A stretch of DNA of 64,000 bases from Stercorarius parasiticus (Eukaryota; Chordata; Aves; Charadriiformes; Stercorariidae): NCBI GenBank assembly GCA_013396915.1, contig VWZL01000298.1:428144-492143 (forward strand), given 5' to 3'. Below the pieces are notes generated by a model that was given only the letters and a program-made list of their open reading frames with translations, was not told where the DNA came from and did not search any database. This document shows positions 47,942 through 59,396 of the stretch, piece by piece. The translations under genes and the position numbers were made by a program. Position 1 is the stretch's first letter. Each line of letters starts with the position of its first letter.

Positions 47942-50465
47942 GTATGTTACTATACCTATAGTAGCATCAAACAACTTAAAGAAAGGTCCAGACTCTGCTG
48001 CCAGACTTGACTGTACCTCTGCTAAGTGTGTGTAACAGTGAGGTTTTTATGGAGGATTACGGCCCAATGGAACATGGGCAGATTTTAACATGGGTACAGA
48101 GTTCACCTGTGACTGAACCATTTTTTCACATTTCTTTCCTAAAAAAATCCAGTCTGAGACAAAGACCCATTTTAGAAATGTTCGGTCCAGAATGTTAAAG
48201 CTGAGCAACTGAAAACACATTAAAGTAATGTGAACATATTTAGCAGCCTCAACTGTGGCCTTATAACTGACCCACAACTGTAATAGCTTTACAGATTGTG
48301 TTTCTACAGGGTAACTGTATACGTGTCCATGGACATGCCTCACCTAGAAATCAGAGAATTACCCCAGTCAGTAATGGGGCAGTAACCTCTACAAGTCCCA
48401 CTAGAGTGTGTTCAGGGGCACTAAAAATATATGGACTAAGAACAAAAAGGGTTGATGACAGCATAAGGCTTAGAGCCGGGAGAGTAAAACCAGTTTGAAT
48501 ACAGACATGAAAGTAGCTGGGCTTAAGTAGAGAGAATATGTTTCACTCGTGTGCATCACATGTCTAAGGCTAAACCATAAAATGAAGGCAAGCCGTTCAA
48601 ACTAGCACAAGCACGCCCAGATTGTCCTCACAGATCTGGGCCCTGTATCTCAAGACAGCCTTTCCCCAGTGTCCCCCAGCCTGCAAGTATTTCTAGAGAA
48701 AGAGACTTCAGAGTTCGTGATCTGGACCTTGCTGGTCTTCCACCTGGGCCTCAGAGATCTCTGATAGGGACACGCACAACCCATCCACCTCAACCGAGAG
48801 AGGAAGTATCCCTGCTGCCCCTGGGCTCAGGGGACCTCTGCTTCTGTGACACTGCCAGGTGAGAGCACCACGGGATAAAGAATGGGGTTTCCTTTGCCAT
48901 AATCATATATTTTGGGCTTTTTGAACCCAAAACATCTGCCTCACTTCCCAAACTCTGTGATTACAATGTCTGCACGCAGGACTTCAGTTTAGTAAGGAGA
49001 AGCTCTCAGGTAAGGAGAAAGTAGTATTTATTAAAGCAATGGTGACTTACGTCTTGCATATCAGCTCACACCTTGCACTCCCTTCTGAGCTGAAGGGACC
49101 ACAGGGATCGGTTGAGCTATCAGCCTATTTAACACTCATTCACCCCATCCATGGACCGCTGCCAACAAGATATACTCGCCATCAGTGAAGCTGATGCCTG
49201 AGTGGGACTGTGCCATAATCCTCTCCCTGCAGCCTGGCCCCAGGCACTTTTGCTTGCTTGTACTCATGGAAAGGGAAGGAAGAAGCCCACAGAGTGGGCA
49301 AAAGAGGAAAAACATAGGAATAATTTGCTTCCACAAAGCAATTGCGTTTCACTCCTACCACCTCAATCTACGCATGTAGAAAGTGAATTAGACTGAGCCA
49401 AATTCACTGTTTTAAAAATCATCTAGGCACTGCCTTTTAATTTTCAGCGTCTTTTCCTCCTTGATGTGTTCATATAGTTTCCACTTACACTATGCAAGAA
49501 TCTCAGATATTCATGAAGAAGCAGCTGGGCCAACTCGCCTGTCACTTCACTCTCTTTCGCGTTGCCCTGACAGCACGCAGCAGATGAACTCCAGTGGGTA
49601 TCACCCTCTGGAAGATTTCCCTTGCCTGATGGGAACCCTCTGTTGTCATCAGGCTGTTGGCCAAAGCACTGACTGGGGAGGTGTTTGCCTCTTCCCAGCT
49701 GGCATCAAATTACTGTAACAGCCTCTCGGGTCTTCTAGAATAAGTAGGAGTTCAGGATTAAACTCCCGTCCTGTTCGTAACAACTGTATCCAGAATCACA
49801 TTTCTCTTATCCATCCCACCCCAAGGGTGAGTGCTTCGATGGAGCGGGGCCATGTCACACTGCGGAGATTCATCCATCCCGAACGCCAGCTCCACAGTGC
49901 TGCCTGGGGGCCCGGGAGCACTTCGCTGAGCAGCCCCATCCCAAAAAAAAGTGCACATGCTCCCTCTCCTTCTCAACAGGGAGCCCTCAAAAGGCAACCT
50001 CTGACCCTCTGGTACCGTACTTACACCCTCAATTACTTTTTCAGCCAGAACCATGGTCTATAATGGTCCAGTTTACCCCTCGACAATCTTTTTATACAGC
50101 TCTAAGGTGCAAGAATAGGGGTAGAAATCTTGCTCCCAGATCTTGCTCTGACTGCCAAACTGAAGTTTGTTCAAAGTATTTGGTGGCGAGAGGCTAATCA
50201 GGACTCTCTAACTATAATTCCCAGTTCCTCCATTCATTTACCTTAGCAGAATCACTTTTGCTCATATTATATTCTAACTCTTTTGCATGAAGAAGGCACC
50301 ACAAAAATCCAGTCTGCCTTTTGTGATCATTTTGAACTGCCTTTCCAGCTTTATTTAGCCTCGAGTTTATACTTATTCAAATTCTGGTTAGTCTGTTTAC
50401 CAAAACCCTGTGCGGAAAATATGCTAATTGGCAGAGAAGCCTTTTTTTTGGTTTTTTGTTTTCAG
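47942..50465. other. Unique non-coding sequence
   Basis: I see no gene. Frames such as 48047-48343 and 49758-50054 on the minus strand have no family resemblance. The end of this interval (about 50420-50465) is a branch-like TGCTAAT followed by a T-rich tract. Confidence 0.6.
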
Positions 50466-50549
50466 TGTCAGCTTGCTCGGTCTGGATTCCTTACAAATGG
50501 AGCCGTAGTTTATTTTACAGGATACCTTACCAGCCCACAACTTCCCCAG
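50466..50549 (+). other. Possible 84-bp in-frame exon inside a conserved-looking block
   Basis: The upstream layout is good for splicing: ATGCTAATTG about 40 nt before the AG, then a long T/G tract and GTTTTCAG at 50465. The interval is exactly 28 open codons and ends CCCCAG followed by GTGACC, an acceptable but not ideal donor. The peptide contains GFLTNGAVVYFTGY, which I do not recognise. The flanks to about 50760 keep several CpGs and look like conserved non-coding sequence, so a regulatory element is an equally good reading. Confidence 0.25.
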
Positions 50550-52640
50550 GTGACCGATGCGAAGCGAGAAGCGCGCCCAGCTGACATCCTCCCAGGCTGG
50601 AGCCGATTTGCGGGCTGAAACCACAGCTGTGATAAGTGCCCTGAAAAGATGAGTAATGAGGAAGCTGCTTACAACAGGGCTGTAAGCCGTCGCACCGCTT
50701 TCAGTTTAAAAAAACTAACAATGCAAGGTTGCCCCATTCTCCCAAAAACTGGCACTTGTCTGTTATTGAGGAGCCGCGTTGTTATTGTTGTTTTTTGGCT
50801 GGTAGCCTGGCTGGGGAGGGAAAGAGAAAGGGAGACAGAGAAAAGGCAAAAAAGAACTTGGGAATCATTTCAAGGCCTAAGATGTGGACAGGTTTGCTGA
50901 GAGATATCTTGGAACCATAGAAGGTAAACAGGGTCTAAATCACCTGCTTTGGGAAGATAAGTACCGTGAGTTCTCTAAGCTAAATGTACACCGCTGAAAT
51001 TTGATTGAAAACTTTGCGATGTGAAGACTGAAAATCACAAGGAGGAGGCAGGCAGCGTTTAATCTCCTGTTGGATGACAATTCAAGATAGACTGATAGAG
51101 ATACCTGCTGCCTGATAAACCAGTCAATATTGTAGATGGTAGATACTTGCGGGAAACAGACACTGTGAAGGGGAAAAAATCCTCAGTATTTTTATATTTT
51201 CGTCCTGTTCTCAGCTCCCTGCTAAGCAAGATGAGGCTTGTATTTTCCTCCGTTAAGCTATCGCACTTCAGATGCTGCAAGCACCCAAATTTCTTTTAAA
51301 GGGCATGTTCTTTAAGGTAGGAATAACACATACACAAAATATATGTACGAAATCCAGGGAATTCTAAGTGCCTGGAAACCGCAGCGCAGTAGAAACCAAA
51401 GGTGACAGATCCTGCCATGATTCCTTATTAATTATTTTTTTCTTGTCTATTATGGAAGAATTATTCACCCACTAAGCTATTGCAAACTGAATAGTTGTGT
51501 TTTGTATAAGCAGTGGGTCTTTCGAACAAGTGTACCTGGCTGTGAGACCAAGAAAAAAAAAAAAAAAGGCACGAAGTTTGAAAAAGCATGAGGAAATCAC
51601 AGACAAGCAGAAAGCACTATTTACACTTCTCTTTGAAAGGACTTGGATAAGTCAATGTATACATATTCTCACCACCACACTTCAGTTTTTGTGTGCACCT
51701 ATCCTTCGCGTTATGTTTATTACGAGAGCTAAGACAGCAGGCTTTCTAACAGCTCACTGCTGCTGCTGTCTTACCATGATTTTCCTATCTTTTAATTAAA
51801 AGTATATTTCACAGCCAAGCCAAATGTTTTATAATAACAAGAAGGAAAGGCAGAGAAACAGCGAGGAAAACTTTTGACCTGCTGTGGACTGAACATACTT
51901 CTTCTTGCCATGCAACGAGACTAAATCATCGCATGTGTTGCTGATGGACATTCATCATTATTTCTTCCCAAACTGAAGGCATATTTCATTTTCCTGAAGC
52001 CTGGATTTTCTCCAAGTTTTGCAGGAAAATGTTGCTGCCATTGGAGCTTGTTGCTGTATGTCACCACCTGCTGGCAAACATCAGTTGAGGGTTTCTGTCT
52101 TGATTGCACAGATGAAACAGCGTAGACAAGGACTTTTATCTTCCTTGATAGAGACAGATAGGTGGCCGCAAACAGAACATATGTTATTTAAACAGATTTT
52201 TGGTCTTGAATGCATATATTCAGACCAAGCCTGTTTGTATAACATGCAATCTGGATCCTGCAAACCATTACTCAGGCAACTAGTTCTTAATAAAGGAGAA
52301 AAGGTGCAATTGCACAGAAAAGGTTAGCAATGTGGGAAAATGTTCACGGATTCCCCTGGTTAACAGACCTGAGTTTGCTAGAAAAATAAACCAAGGTTTA
52401 AAAATACATGGTATAGGCCACTGCAATATTTAATTAAAAATAACATAGAATGAAAACTCACAATAACCTCCTAGAAACAGTCTCAGATTTTAATTCCCTG
52501 ATCCATTCTATTTATTTCACAGGTTTAAGGATGAGAGTTTGGGCTTTTCTCTTCTTTTTTTTTTTCCAGAGATATTTTTAGAAATCAGCCTTTTGAATAC
52601 GAAAGCATATTTTGAAGCACCCAATATTTACTCTAACCAC
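50550..52640. other. Unique non-coding sequence
   Basis: I see no gene. There is a 15-bp A-run near 51552-51566. The 50550-50760 part continues the conserved-looking block. The rest is ordinary unique sequence. Confidence 0.55.
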
Positions 52641-52711
52641 TCTAATAGGTAAACGTGCATTGCAGTGTGGGCACTAATGCTGATAATTCATATCATTTAT
52701 CTGATAGATCA

Positions 52712-52990
52712 GGAGCCATTACGGCCTGTTGTGTAAATTCATATTTTGGCACTCTTTAAAAAGTGGATTATTATTGACCCAATAGACCGTAACAGCTCCA
52801 AAGAAGCCATTACTGTCTATTGTGTAAATCCTTCATGGCGCATGTTTTATTGACCCTTTGGAGCCATCATGGTCTGTCTTGTCAATCCGGATGCCATGCA
52901 CACATATTAAGGCTGCCTGCGTAATATCCGCAGTTGCATTATTGATGCATGCCCCTATGAAATTACATTTTGAGCCATGTCGGCCAGCTG
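52712..52990. repeat. Degenerate direct and inverted repeat array, core GGAGCCATTACGGTCT
   Basis: Five related copies of a unit of about 29 bp are visible. Plus-strand copies are at 52712-52740, 52803-52831 and 52860-52888, with a partial at 52971-52990. An inverted copy lies at 52765-52799, whose reverse complement starts GGAGCTGTTACGGTCTATTG. Shared parts are GGAGCCAT, TACGGTCT or its variants, and TTGTGTAAAT/TTGTCAATCC. A second block, TTATTGACCC, occurs at 52771-52780 and 52847-52856. The copies are spaced 57-111 bp apart and are not a simple tandem repeat. The surrounding 52640-53040 has the texture of a conserved non-coding element. A multi-site enhancer for one long-motif DNA-binding protein is an inference. 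Confidence 0.6.
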
Positions 52991-53100
52991 TTTTTTCCTC
53001 AGGTTCCAAAACACCCATTGTTCTTGTTTGCATCCTGAGCTAGAGACGAGGGCTACAAAAATCACCTGGAGATTATGAAGCCGTTATTCCTTTTTTGTTG

Positions 53101-53121
53101 TTTTTTTTTTAAAAAAAAAAA
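53101..53121. repeat. T10-A11 palindromic homopolymer pair
   Basis: Ten T residues are followed directly by eleven A residues. It is a perfect self-complementary A/T tract, likely slippage-prone or an assembly-sensitive spot. Confidence 0.9.
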
Positions 53122-54335
53122 TAGTGAAAATCAGGCTCCCATTCACCAGGAAGAAAAAAGAAATGGCTGTGAGTGGTCGGACCACAACAGCTCTTCCCCC
53201 TGACCGCCTCTCCTCTCCCAGCTGTGCACATATAGGACGATGCTGTATAAAGGAAATGTCCTCTCCTCCCTTCGGGGCCCACAAAAGCCACCTTGCTGAG
53301 CAGTGGGGTGGCCAGTTTGCCCATGCAGGAGGAAGGCTGAGCAGGGTTTGCCCTCTGCAATAAGATGACCAACCTGCACAAGGAGCCAGCAGGCTTGCAG
53401 ACAACACTAGGCAAAAGGGCTCCTACGTGCCGTGTGCGCTGAAGTGCCTGAATTTGGGTGCTTTAATGAGAAACAAAAGGGAAAAAAAAGAGACCCCAGA
53501 GAAAAACCTGTCCCGAGGGAGCATCTACTGCTGCTTCCAAGCTGGAAATGTTCTCCTGGTCAACCCTGCAAGCCAAAGCCCTGCAAATCCTTCCTGTCTG
53601 GCTAACCCTCAGCAGGGGAGCGGAGCGGTCCACCCTGAGCATCGCTCTGCCCGGTGCACAATCCATCAAGGCAAACACAGCTCCTTGTCAGGAGGCGGTC
53701 ACCTGCGGACCTTTTCTGCAGTGAGTCCCAAACAAAAACCACACAGGAACCACATAACCTGAGTCGTCTCCAAAGCAAAGTCTTCCTGAGGCCAGATCGA
53801 ATTCAGCTGAACAGCCAGTGGGGCTAAGTTCAACCTGCAGCTGCCTAGATGCTTGAATTATTCCTATGCCTGGCATAATAAAGATCTAGTGTTGGCAGTG
53901 GTTGCTTGTCTTATACATTCATAAATATTTATCCAAATATTAATGAGCAGAAAAACAATTTATTTCTTTTTTTCCTAATTGTAACATCAATTCTAATATG
54001 TTTTGTTACTTAGTCATCTCACAAGTAAATTGATTTTCTTATCCACCAATAGGTATTTAAATGTTTTACAAGTGCATGCCAGGATCCTGAAATGAGAACC
54101 GTGTTTGGAACTTGTACCAGGGTTGTTACTTTTAGATTTATTTAATTATTTTTTTTGCTGAGTTACATAATAAAAATTCAGCCTAAAGGATGGGCAGTCT
54201 CATGAGATGTACATCTCTGAAGGCTTCTTCAGACAGTACACAAACGCAATGTATGTGTGCAAAATGCGCAGCATGCTGCAGAAGAGCATTTGTTCCTATG
54301 GTTCATCTACACGCATTTTTTTTTCTCTTTTCCCA
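53122..54335. other. Unique non-coding sequence
   Basis: I see no gene. The more GC-rich stretch 53160-53720 gives overlapping frames of 70-110 codons on both strands, with no recognisable family. Confidence 0.55.
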
Positions 54336-54347
54336 CCCCCCCCCCCC
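54336..54347 (+). repeat. Poly(C) tract, 12 bp
   Basis: An uninterrupted C-run follows a T-rich stretch. It is G-rich on the minus strand, so polymerase slippage or sequencing error here is plausible. Confidence 0.85.
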
Positions 54348-55325
54348 ACTCTTGTGCATAATATTGGCATAATTTATGATTTCCAGTTGCAAGTGTGGGT
54401 ATCTAGTTTCCAAGGCGGCATTCGAGAACTCTTCTCGAAATTCAGTTTCCGATTCAGCAGGCTGCCACAGCACACGGTTGGTTTGATGCATGCAGGGAGA
54501 CCCAGCAAAGTCAGCTACCTGCTTAGCCACCTTGCTAAATTGAGGCCTCGCTTTTGATAGATCTCAACAACTTTTCATCACCCACCTAGATAATGAAAGA
54601 TGCAAGTGATCTGACCTTGCATAGTAACTGAAAACTTTTTCAGCGATATTACTTGTGACAGCTGTGTATTTCCTCGGAGAGGAAGATAAAGCCTTTGGTC
54701 TACACAATTCACTAAAAGAACACTTTGTTAGCCCGGCATTTCCTTGCGTGCAGCTGGAAGTTTTATCGGGTGCTCACCGACATCCTGCTGTGCATTAATG
54801 CCAGAGGACCACAGCAAACAGCCTCTGGTGCTGATAAGAATTAGGCATGAGACCCTCTTCTTCCTGCATAGGTACCCATAAGCTCACTAGGTGGTATGTA
54901 TGGGGAGATGGAGCTCCTCTGGAGTTACACCAGTGGTCCAGGCAGCTCATCTATTTTGGGCAGTCTAGAGATGCCTCTTGGTGCCCTCCCAAATGAGCAA
55001 CGTGGGAGTTTTTGCATGTCTTTTGCATGGACATATTTTGTCATTTGTCCTTTGGTAGTGAATTATTTGCTGTTATTTTGACAAAAAGAACAAAAAGGTC
55101 CCCTGATTTAGCAAAAGTATGCAAAATCCTTTTGCCTTTTACCTAATGAGATTAAGAATAATTTAGGTAGACCTGATATCGATGAAGTTCATACACAGGA
55201 TACAATGTTTACCAAACAAACACATTTATTTTATAAATAGTAGCTTTACCTCTTTTCTAATTCACTTATTTTTAGAGCTAGGAATTGATTTGTTCAGAGG
55301 TAAGAATAGCAGCTTCACCACCGGC
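54348..55325. other. Unique sequence with a fragment of ancient motif B
   Basis: I see no gene. GGAGTTACACCAGTGG at about 54920-54935 resembles a motif common in old sauropsid repeats ('ggagttacaccagtgtaa'), which is seen again at 55326-55384. Confidence 0.4.
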
Positions 55326-55384
55326 TTCGGGGGAGTTACACCCAGTACACACTGGTGTAAGCATAGGCAAAATTTCGACCCGGT
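55326..55384. mobile_element. Fragment of an ancient amniote repeat, motif B
   Basis: GGGGGAGTTACACCCAGTACACACTGGTGTAAGCATAGGCAAAATTTCGACCC resembles the remembered sauropsid motif 'ggagttacaccagatttacactggtgtaagtgagagcagaatttggccc'. It contains an internal 7-bp dyad, TTACACC (55336-55342) and GGTGTAA (55354-55360). The family name is uncertain. Confidence 0.4.
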
Positions 55385-58300
55385 ATCCTGGCTTAAGGGC
55401 TGCTTTCCTTCTCCTCACAGGTTTCTGAGACAAGGGACAATTCCTAATGTTGTCAAATGAACCCCCTACAAGGGGAGGGCAAGGGGGGCCAGCAGAGCAC
55501 AATGTCTATTACAGACAGTTTAAGTCAGGAATAAGGACTGAACCTTCTGGGAATATTACGTACACCTTCCTGGTCCCCATGTTAGCTGCAGGAAAGGGAG
55601 ACTAGATCAGGCAGCTTCATCTCAATGCTGAAAAAAAATGCTCTTCTATACGTCCCTGCTGCTACAGTTCAGATCAGAAAAATCCCTGAAAAACCTACAC
55701 TAACCATTGTCGCAGTTTTTCAGGGTTGTAACAGAAACTCCCAAGGTCTGATACCCTTCTGGTTCAGTGCACAGCACTATATATGCAAAAAACAAATGCT
55801 CACGGTCTGGATTTTTGTATTTGTATCATAGCGTTCCACTTCTGTTCACAAAACCATGGACAAGTAAGCCTTTGCTGGGCTCTCTCAGGGCACACAGCCG
55901 ACGGGCTGCCTGAAACAGCAGGGCCACAGAGAAAAAATACTACCAAAATTTTCAGCATCAGGGTCACCTCACTCATAAACTCCTGATGGACCGAACACAC
56001 CGGGGCTGGAATTACTGGAAAGATGGTGATTTACCTTCAGACTTCCCAACTGCAGCCGACTCTGAATGCTGCCACAAAAGGCAAACAAAAAACAAGAAAA
56101 TATTTGATGACTTTGTGTTTTTCTATGACAACCAACATCATTTATGACCCATTATGTAACGACACGAGCATTATACATTGAAAAGCTGTCTCAAAAGACA
56201 TTGTAAATAAACATTTCTGGTTTGCAAACAGGAAGCCAGAGATATTACTGTGGAAGCTGAGAGGATGGGGTTGGATTCTTGAAAGACAAGTGATTTGTTT
56301 TTTCCTTCCATCTCTCCCAAACTCATGGTGCTCATATTGTTAGTAGCTAATGCATGTCACTTTCTCTCCACCCTTACAGCTAAAATATAACTTAAAAAAC
56401 AAAACCCCACAGTAATAGAAAGACAGACTAGAGAGATACAAGAAGGAAAAGTGACAAAAAGATAAAATAAGAGGTATAAAGTATCTGGGGCTACAGGAAT
56501 TCGAACCAAGAGCTGGAAGAATTTAACTTCCAACGGTGGCCCATTGCAGAGCCTTCAGCAGAAGGCACCAAATCATAGAATGATAGGTTCTATGATTATA
56601 GAATCACCGAGAATAAATATTCCCATGGGGAAGTATCTCCAAATTCCACATATTGCGTATGCAGCTATGTTCTGTGCCATGCAGAGGGAGGTTTTTCAGA
56701 TATGTGTAGTCACCCTGGCGATGAGAGTTGTACAGAGAGGGGTAATAGTTTATATTAGCCTAAATATTTCTGGAAAAAAGGGGGGTTTGGGCTCAGAATT
56801 ATTCTTCAGGACTGAGACAAGCAACAAACTTCAAGCTAGGCTTTGCTGATTCTTTTTCAGACTCTAAGAAGTGCCTGTATACTCAAAATCCTGTCTGGTT
56901 TTTGAGCTATGTTTCTCAGTCCAGTAACTACCTCCCTACAAACCCCACTCGGCTCCTACCCTTAAGCCATTACAACTTCTCCAGCGCTGCTAACTGCCTG
57001 CCCTTGGCTTGAGTGAAGCAAACTCCTGACAGCAGTAGGTGTTAACTGGCCAAATTGCACTCTTTTCCCACCACAGACGGTGCGGTGGGTCATGCCGACG
57101 ACTCTGGTGAAGCCCCCCGGCTCCAGCGGAGCACGGGCTGTCAGCCACCACAGGAGTCAGAGGAGGGCTCACCACCAGCTCCCACCAGAGCAGGATCAGG
57201 CCCTTTCTCCTCTTGACATATTTCAAAACATCCCCTTTTTTTTCCATGCTAACTGCTCATAACAGTTGCCCGGTCCAGGCATCAAATAAACACTGGCTTT
57301 TATATCCCAGCACTAGTGTTATTGTGAAGGAAGTGTTCAGTCAAACAATACCACTGAACAAAATCTTTTCTCCTACCGATGTCGTGTGACAAATTTTTTT
57401 CTCTTTTTTTTTCTTTTTGCTCTAACCTGAATTTCTAACCCATTTTAAACCTGCCATTTTTTCATGCGTTAATGGGAAGATATTTTTTTTTTTTTTAACT
57501 CCTTTCTCTGCCTTTTTCCCCCCCTTCAGTAGATGAACTTTAAATGCAATAGTGTGCTCATCCTGAGTGACCCTGCCTGCTGGGAGTAATTGTCTAGAGG
57601 AGAATAGAAGAATCTAAGAGCTTTTGTGCAAGGGAATAGAGAAGACAGACTTTATTATGATTCTGAATCGTAAGCGCGCTTTCTTTTTTTTTTTCTTTCT
57701 CTCTCTCCCTTTCTTTTTTTTTTTTTTGGGTTCTAACAGCTGTTTCCCATCACAACCGGTGTTTGAAAGACACAGCAAAATTGAGTGTATCAGTATCACA
57801 ATTAGTTTCACAGGCGGCTAATAACTTACTTGCCAGCCATGCCTGATTTAATCAGGACAGTCCTGATTTATGGTTGTTTGTCCCAGTGTCCGATTTTCTC
57901 TGCCAGCTCCATCACAAGGAGATGCATGCAGCCTGCTTCTGCGCTCCATCAGGGCCACCGGTTCACTACGGTGGGCTCGCTGCACCAGAGGGGAAAAAGG
58001 AGGAGGCAGCTTAAATGAGAAGTCTGGAGTCCTCTAACACAACTCAGGAAACGTATTCTTCTTGCTGTGATAAAAAGAGTGGCTCACCCTGGTGCAGGCG
58101 TGCCAGGCTGACTTGAGGGGGCTTGTACGTTTATCAAGGTATCTCACAGTGGCCTGCTACCCCCCCCGCCTTCCCTTGTGACCTGGAGGAACCTCCTGGG
58201 TTAGGGTCAAGAGGTGATTTTAGCAGCACATTATCTCAAGCCTGCAAGGCCCTGAGCTGCTGCGAGTGAGTCTTCTGTCAATGGTGCCAAATTACGCGTG

Positions 58301-59345
58301 GCTCATTTTTGCAAAGTGATCTACTGCTGCTGTTCATTGGGGACGGAGCTGAGACCATCCAACTCATTTTTCTTAGGACTACAAGCTGGTCTGGAGGAAG
58401 TCCCAGCAGCGAGAGCCCGGCTCATGCCTCTCTCACTCAGCAACTCTACTCCTTGGAGCTGAAAAAAATGTCCATGAAAAGCTCTTTAATGGGTCGGTTG
58501 TAGCACTTAAAAGATGAGATCTGAGGTCATCTTGCCTATGGATGTAAAAGGGCAGGAAAAAGAAAAGGAGAAAATAGGTTTGGCTAGGCCAGCTATACCA
58601 CTGCTCCTCCCACTTAAAGGAAACAGGCAAATCTTCTTAAAGAACACAGAAAAGTAAGCAAAGCTGTGTTACATACAGGCATCTGAATTAACACCTGCAC
58701 GGCCCTTTAGGGTGGGTTTCCCCATGGCCACCTGCAGATCGCTCCAGCACTCTCCTTCACATCTGCCTGCAAGGCTCTCTCTGCTGGGATGGGTACACCA
58801 CCAGAGCAATGACTAAAGCCACCACCGAGCCAAGCCCACTGCCTGTTCCTTGGGGTTCCCAAGGTAAGGCAAGGGAGAAGCTCTGCCTGTATTCACTGTT
58901 TCTCTCTCATCTTTTGGTTGGGTTTGATTTTGCCTGTATTTCTGAAGTGGAGAGGGGGTCAAGGTCCAAATCCACGGCTGTGGTTTCTAGGTGCCACTCC
59001 AGTAACTATAACCCTCAGGGATGCCTAATTAGGAGAGCTGCAGCACTTGCTTGTGCATCGTGTTTAAGAGTGTTTTCAACCTGGGAACAGAGGTTTTCTG
59101 CTTTAGTTTGAAAGGTTGTCGTGGAAAATCCCTTGTGCCACCTGTTTTTAAAGATGTGTGTTACACTCCTATAGTTAGCTCTGAAACGTGAAAGACAAGA
59201 TGGGCCTTGTCATCATCTTCTTCAGTCAGGGACCCAGAAATCTCAGGCCCCTGATTTGAAAGGGGAGATGCAAGTAGACACTTTGCACCTTCCTTATATG
59301 CGCTGGGGAGTCACGCTGCAAGGGCATCACTTAGGGCTGCCACGC
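55385..59345. other. Unique non-coding sequence with small dyads and T-tracts
   Basis: I see no gene. A 10-bp dyad (AATCATAGAA at 56571-56580, TTCTATGATT at 56588-56597) resembles the CR1 tail word but has no CR1 body. T-rich tracts lie at 57394-57420, 57483-57496 and 57680-57727. A 9-bp dyad at 57850-57868 overlaps a direct repeat of CCTGATTTA (57842-57850 and 57862-57870). The 85-codon minus-strand frame at 56990-57247 is not recognisable. Confidence 0.55.
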
Positions 59346-59396
59346 AGTCCTGGTCCTTGCCCTGAGGAGCTTACAGTTTGGGTTGAAAGGCAGGAA
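59346..59396 (+). mobile_element. Probable LINE2/CR1-clade ancient 3' end
   Basis: AGTCCTGGTCCTTGCCCTGAGGAGCTTACAGTTTGGGTTGAAAGGCAGG resembles the 3' end of L2-type LINEs as I remember it ('aggtccctgccctcatggagcttacattctagtgggggagacag'). The match is about 50 bp with several changes and no visible body upstream. It is a very old fragment if real. Confidence 0.4.

Noticed and set aside
56496..56507. GGAATTCGAACC, which resembles a tRNA B box on the minus strand
   Set aside because: No A box or cloverleaf can be formed at the expected distance upstream on the minus strand.
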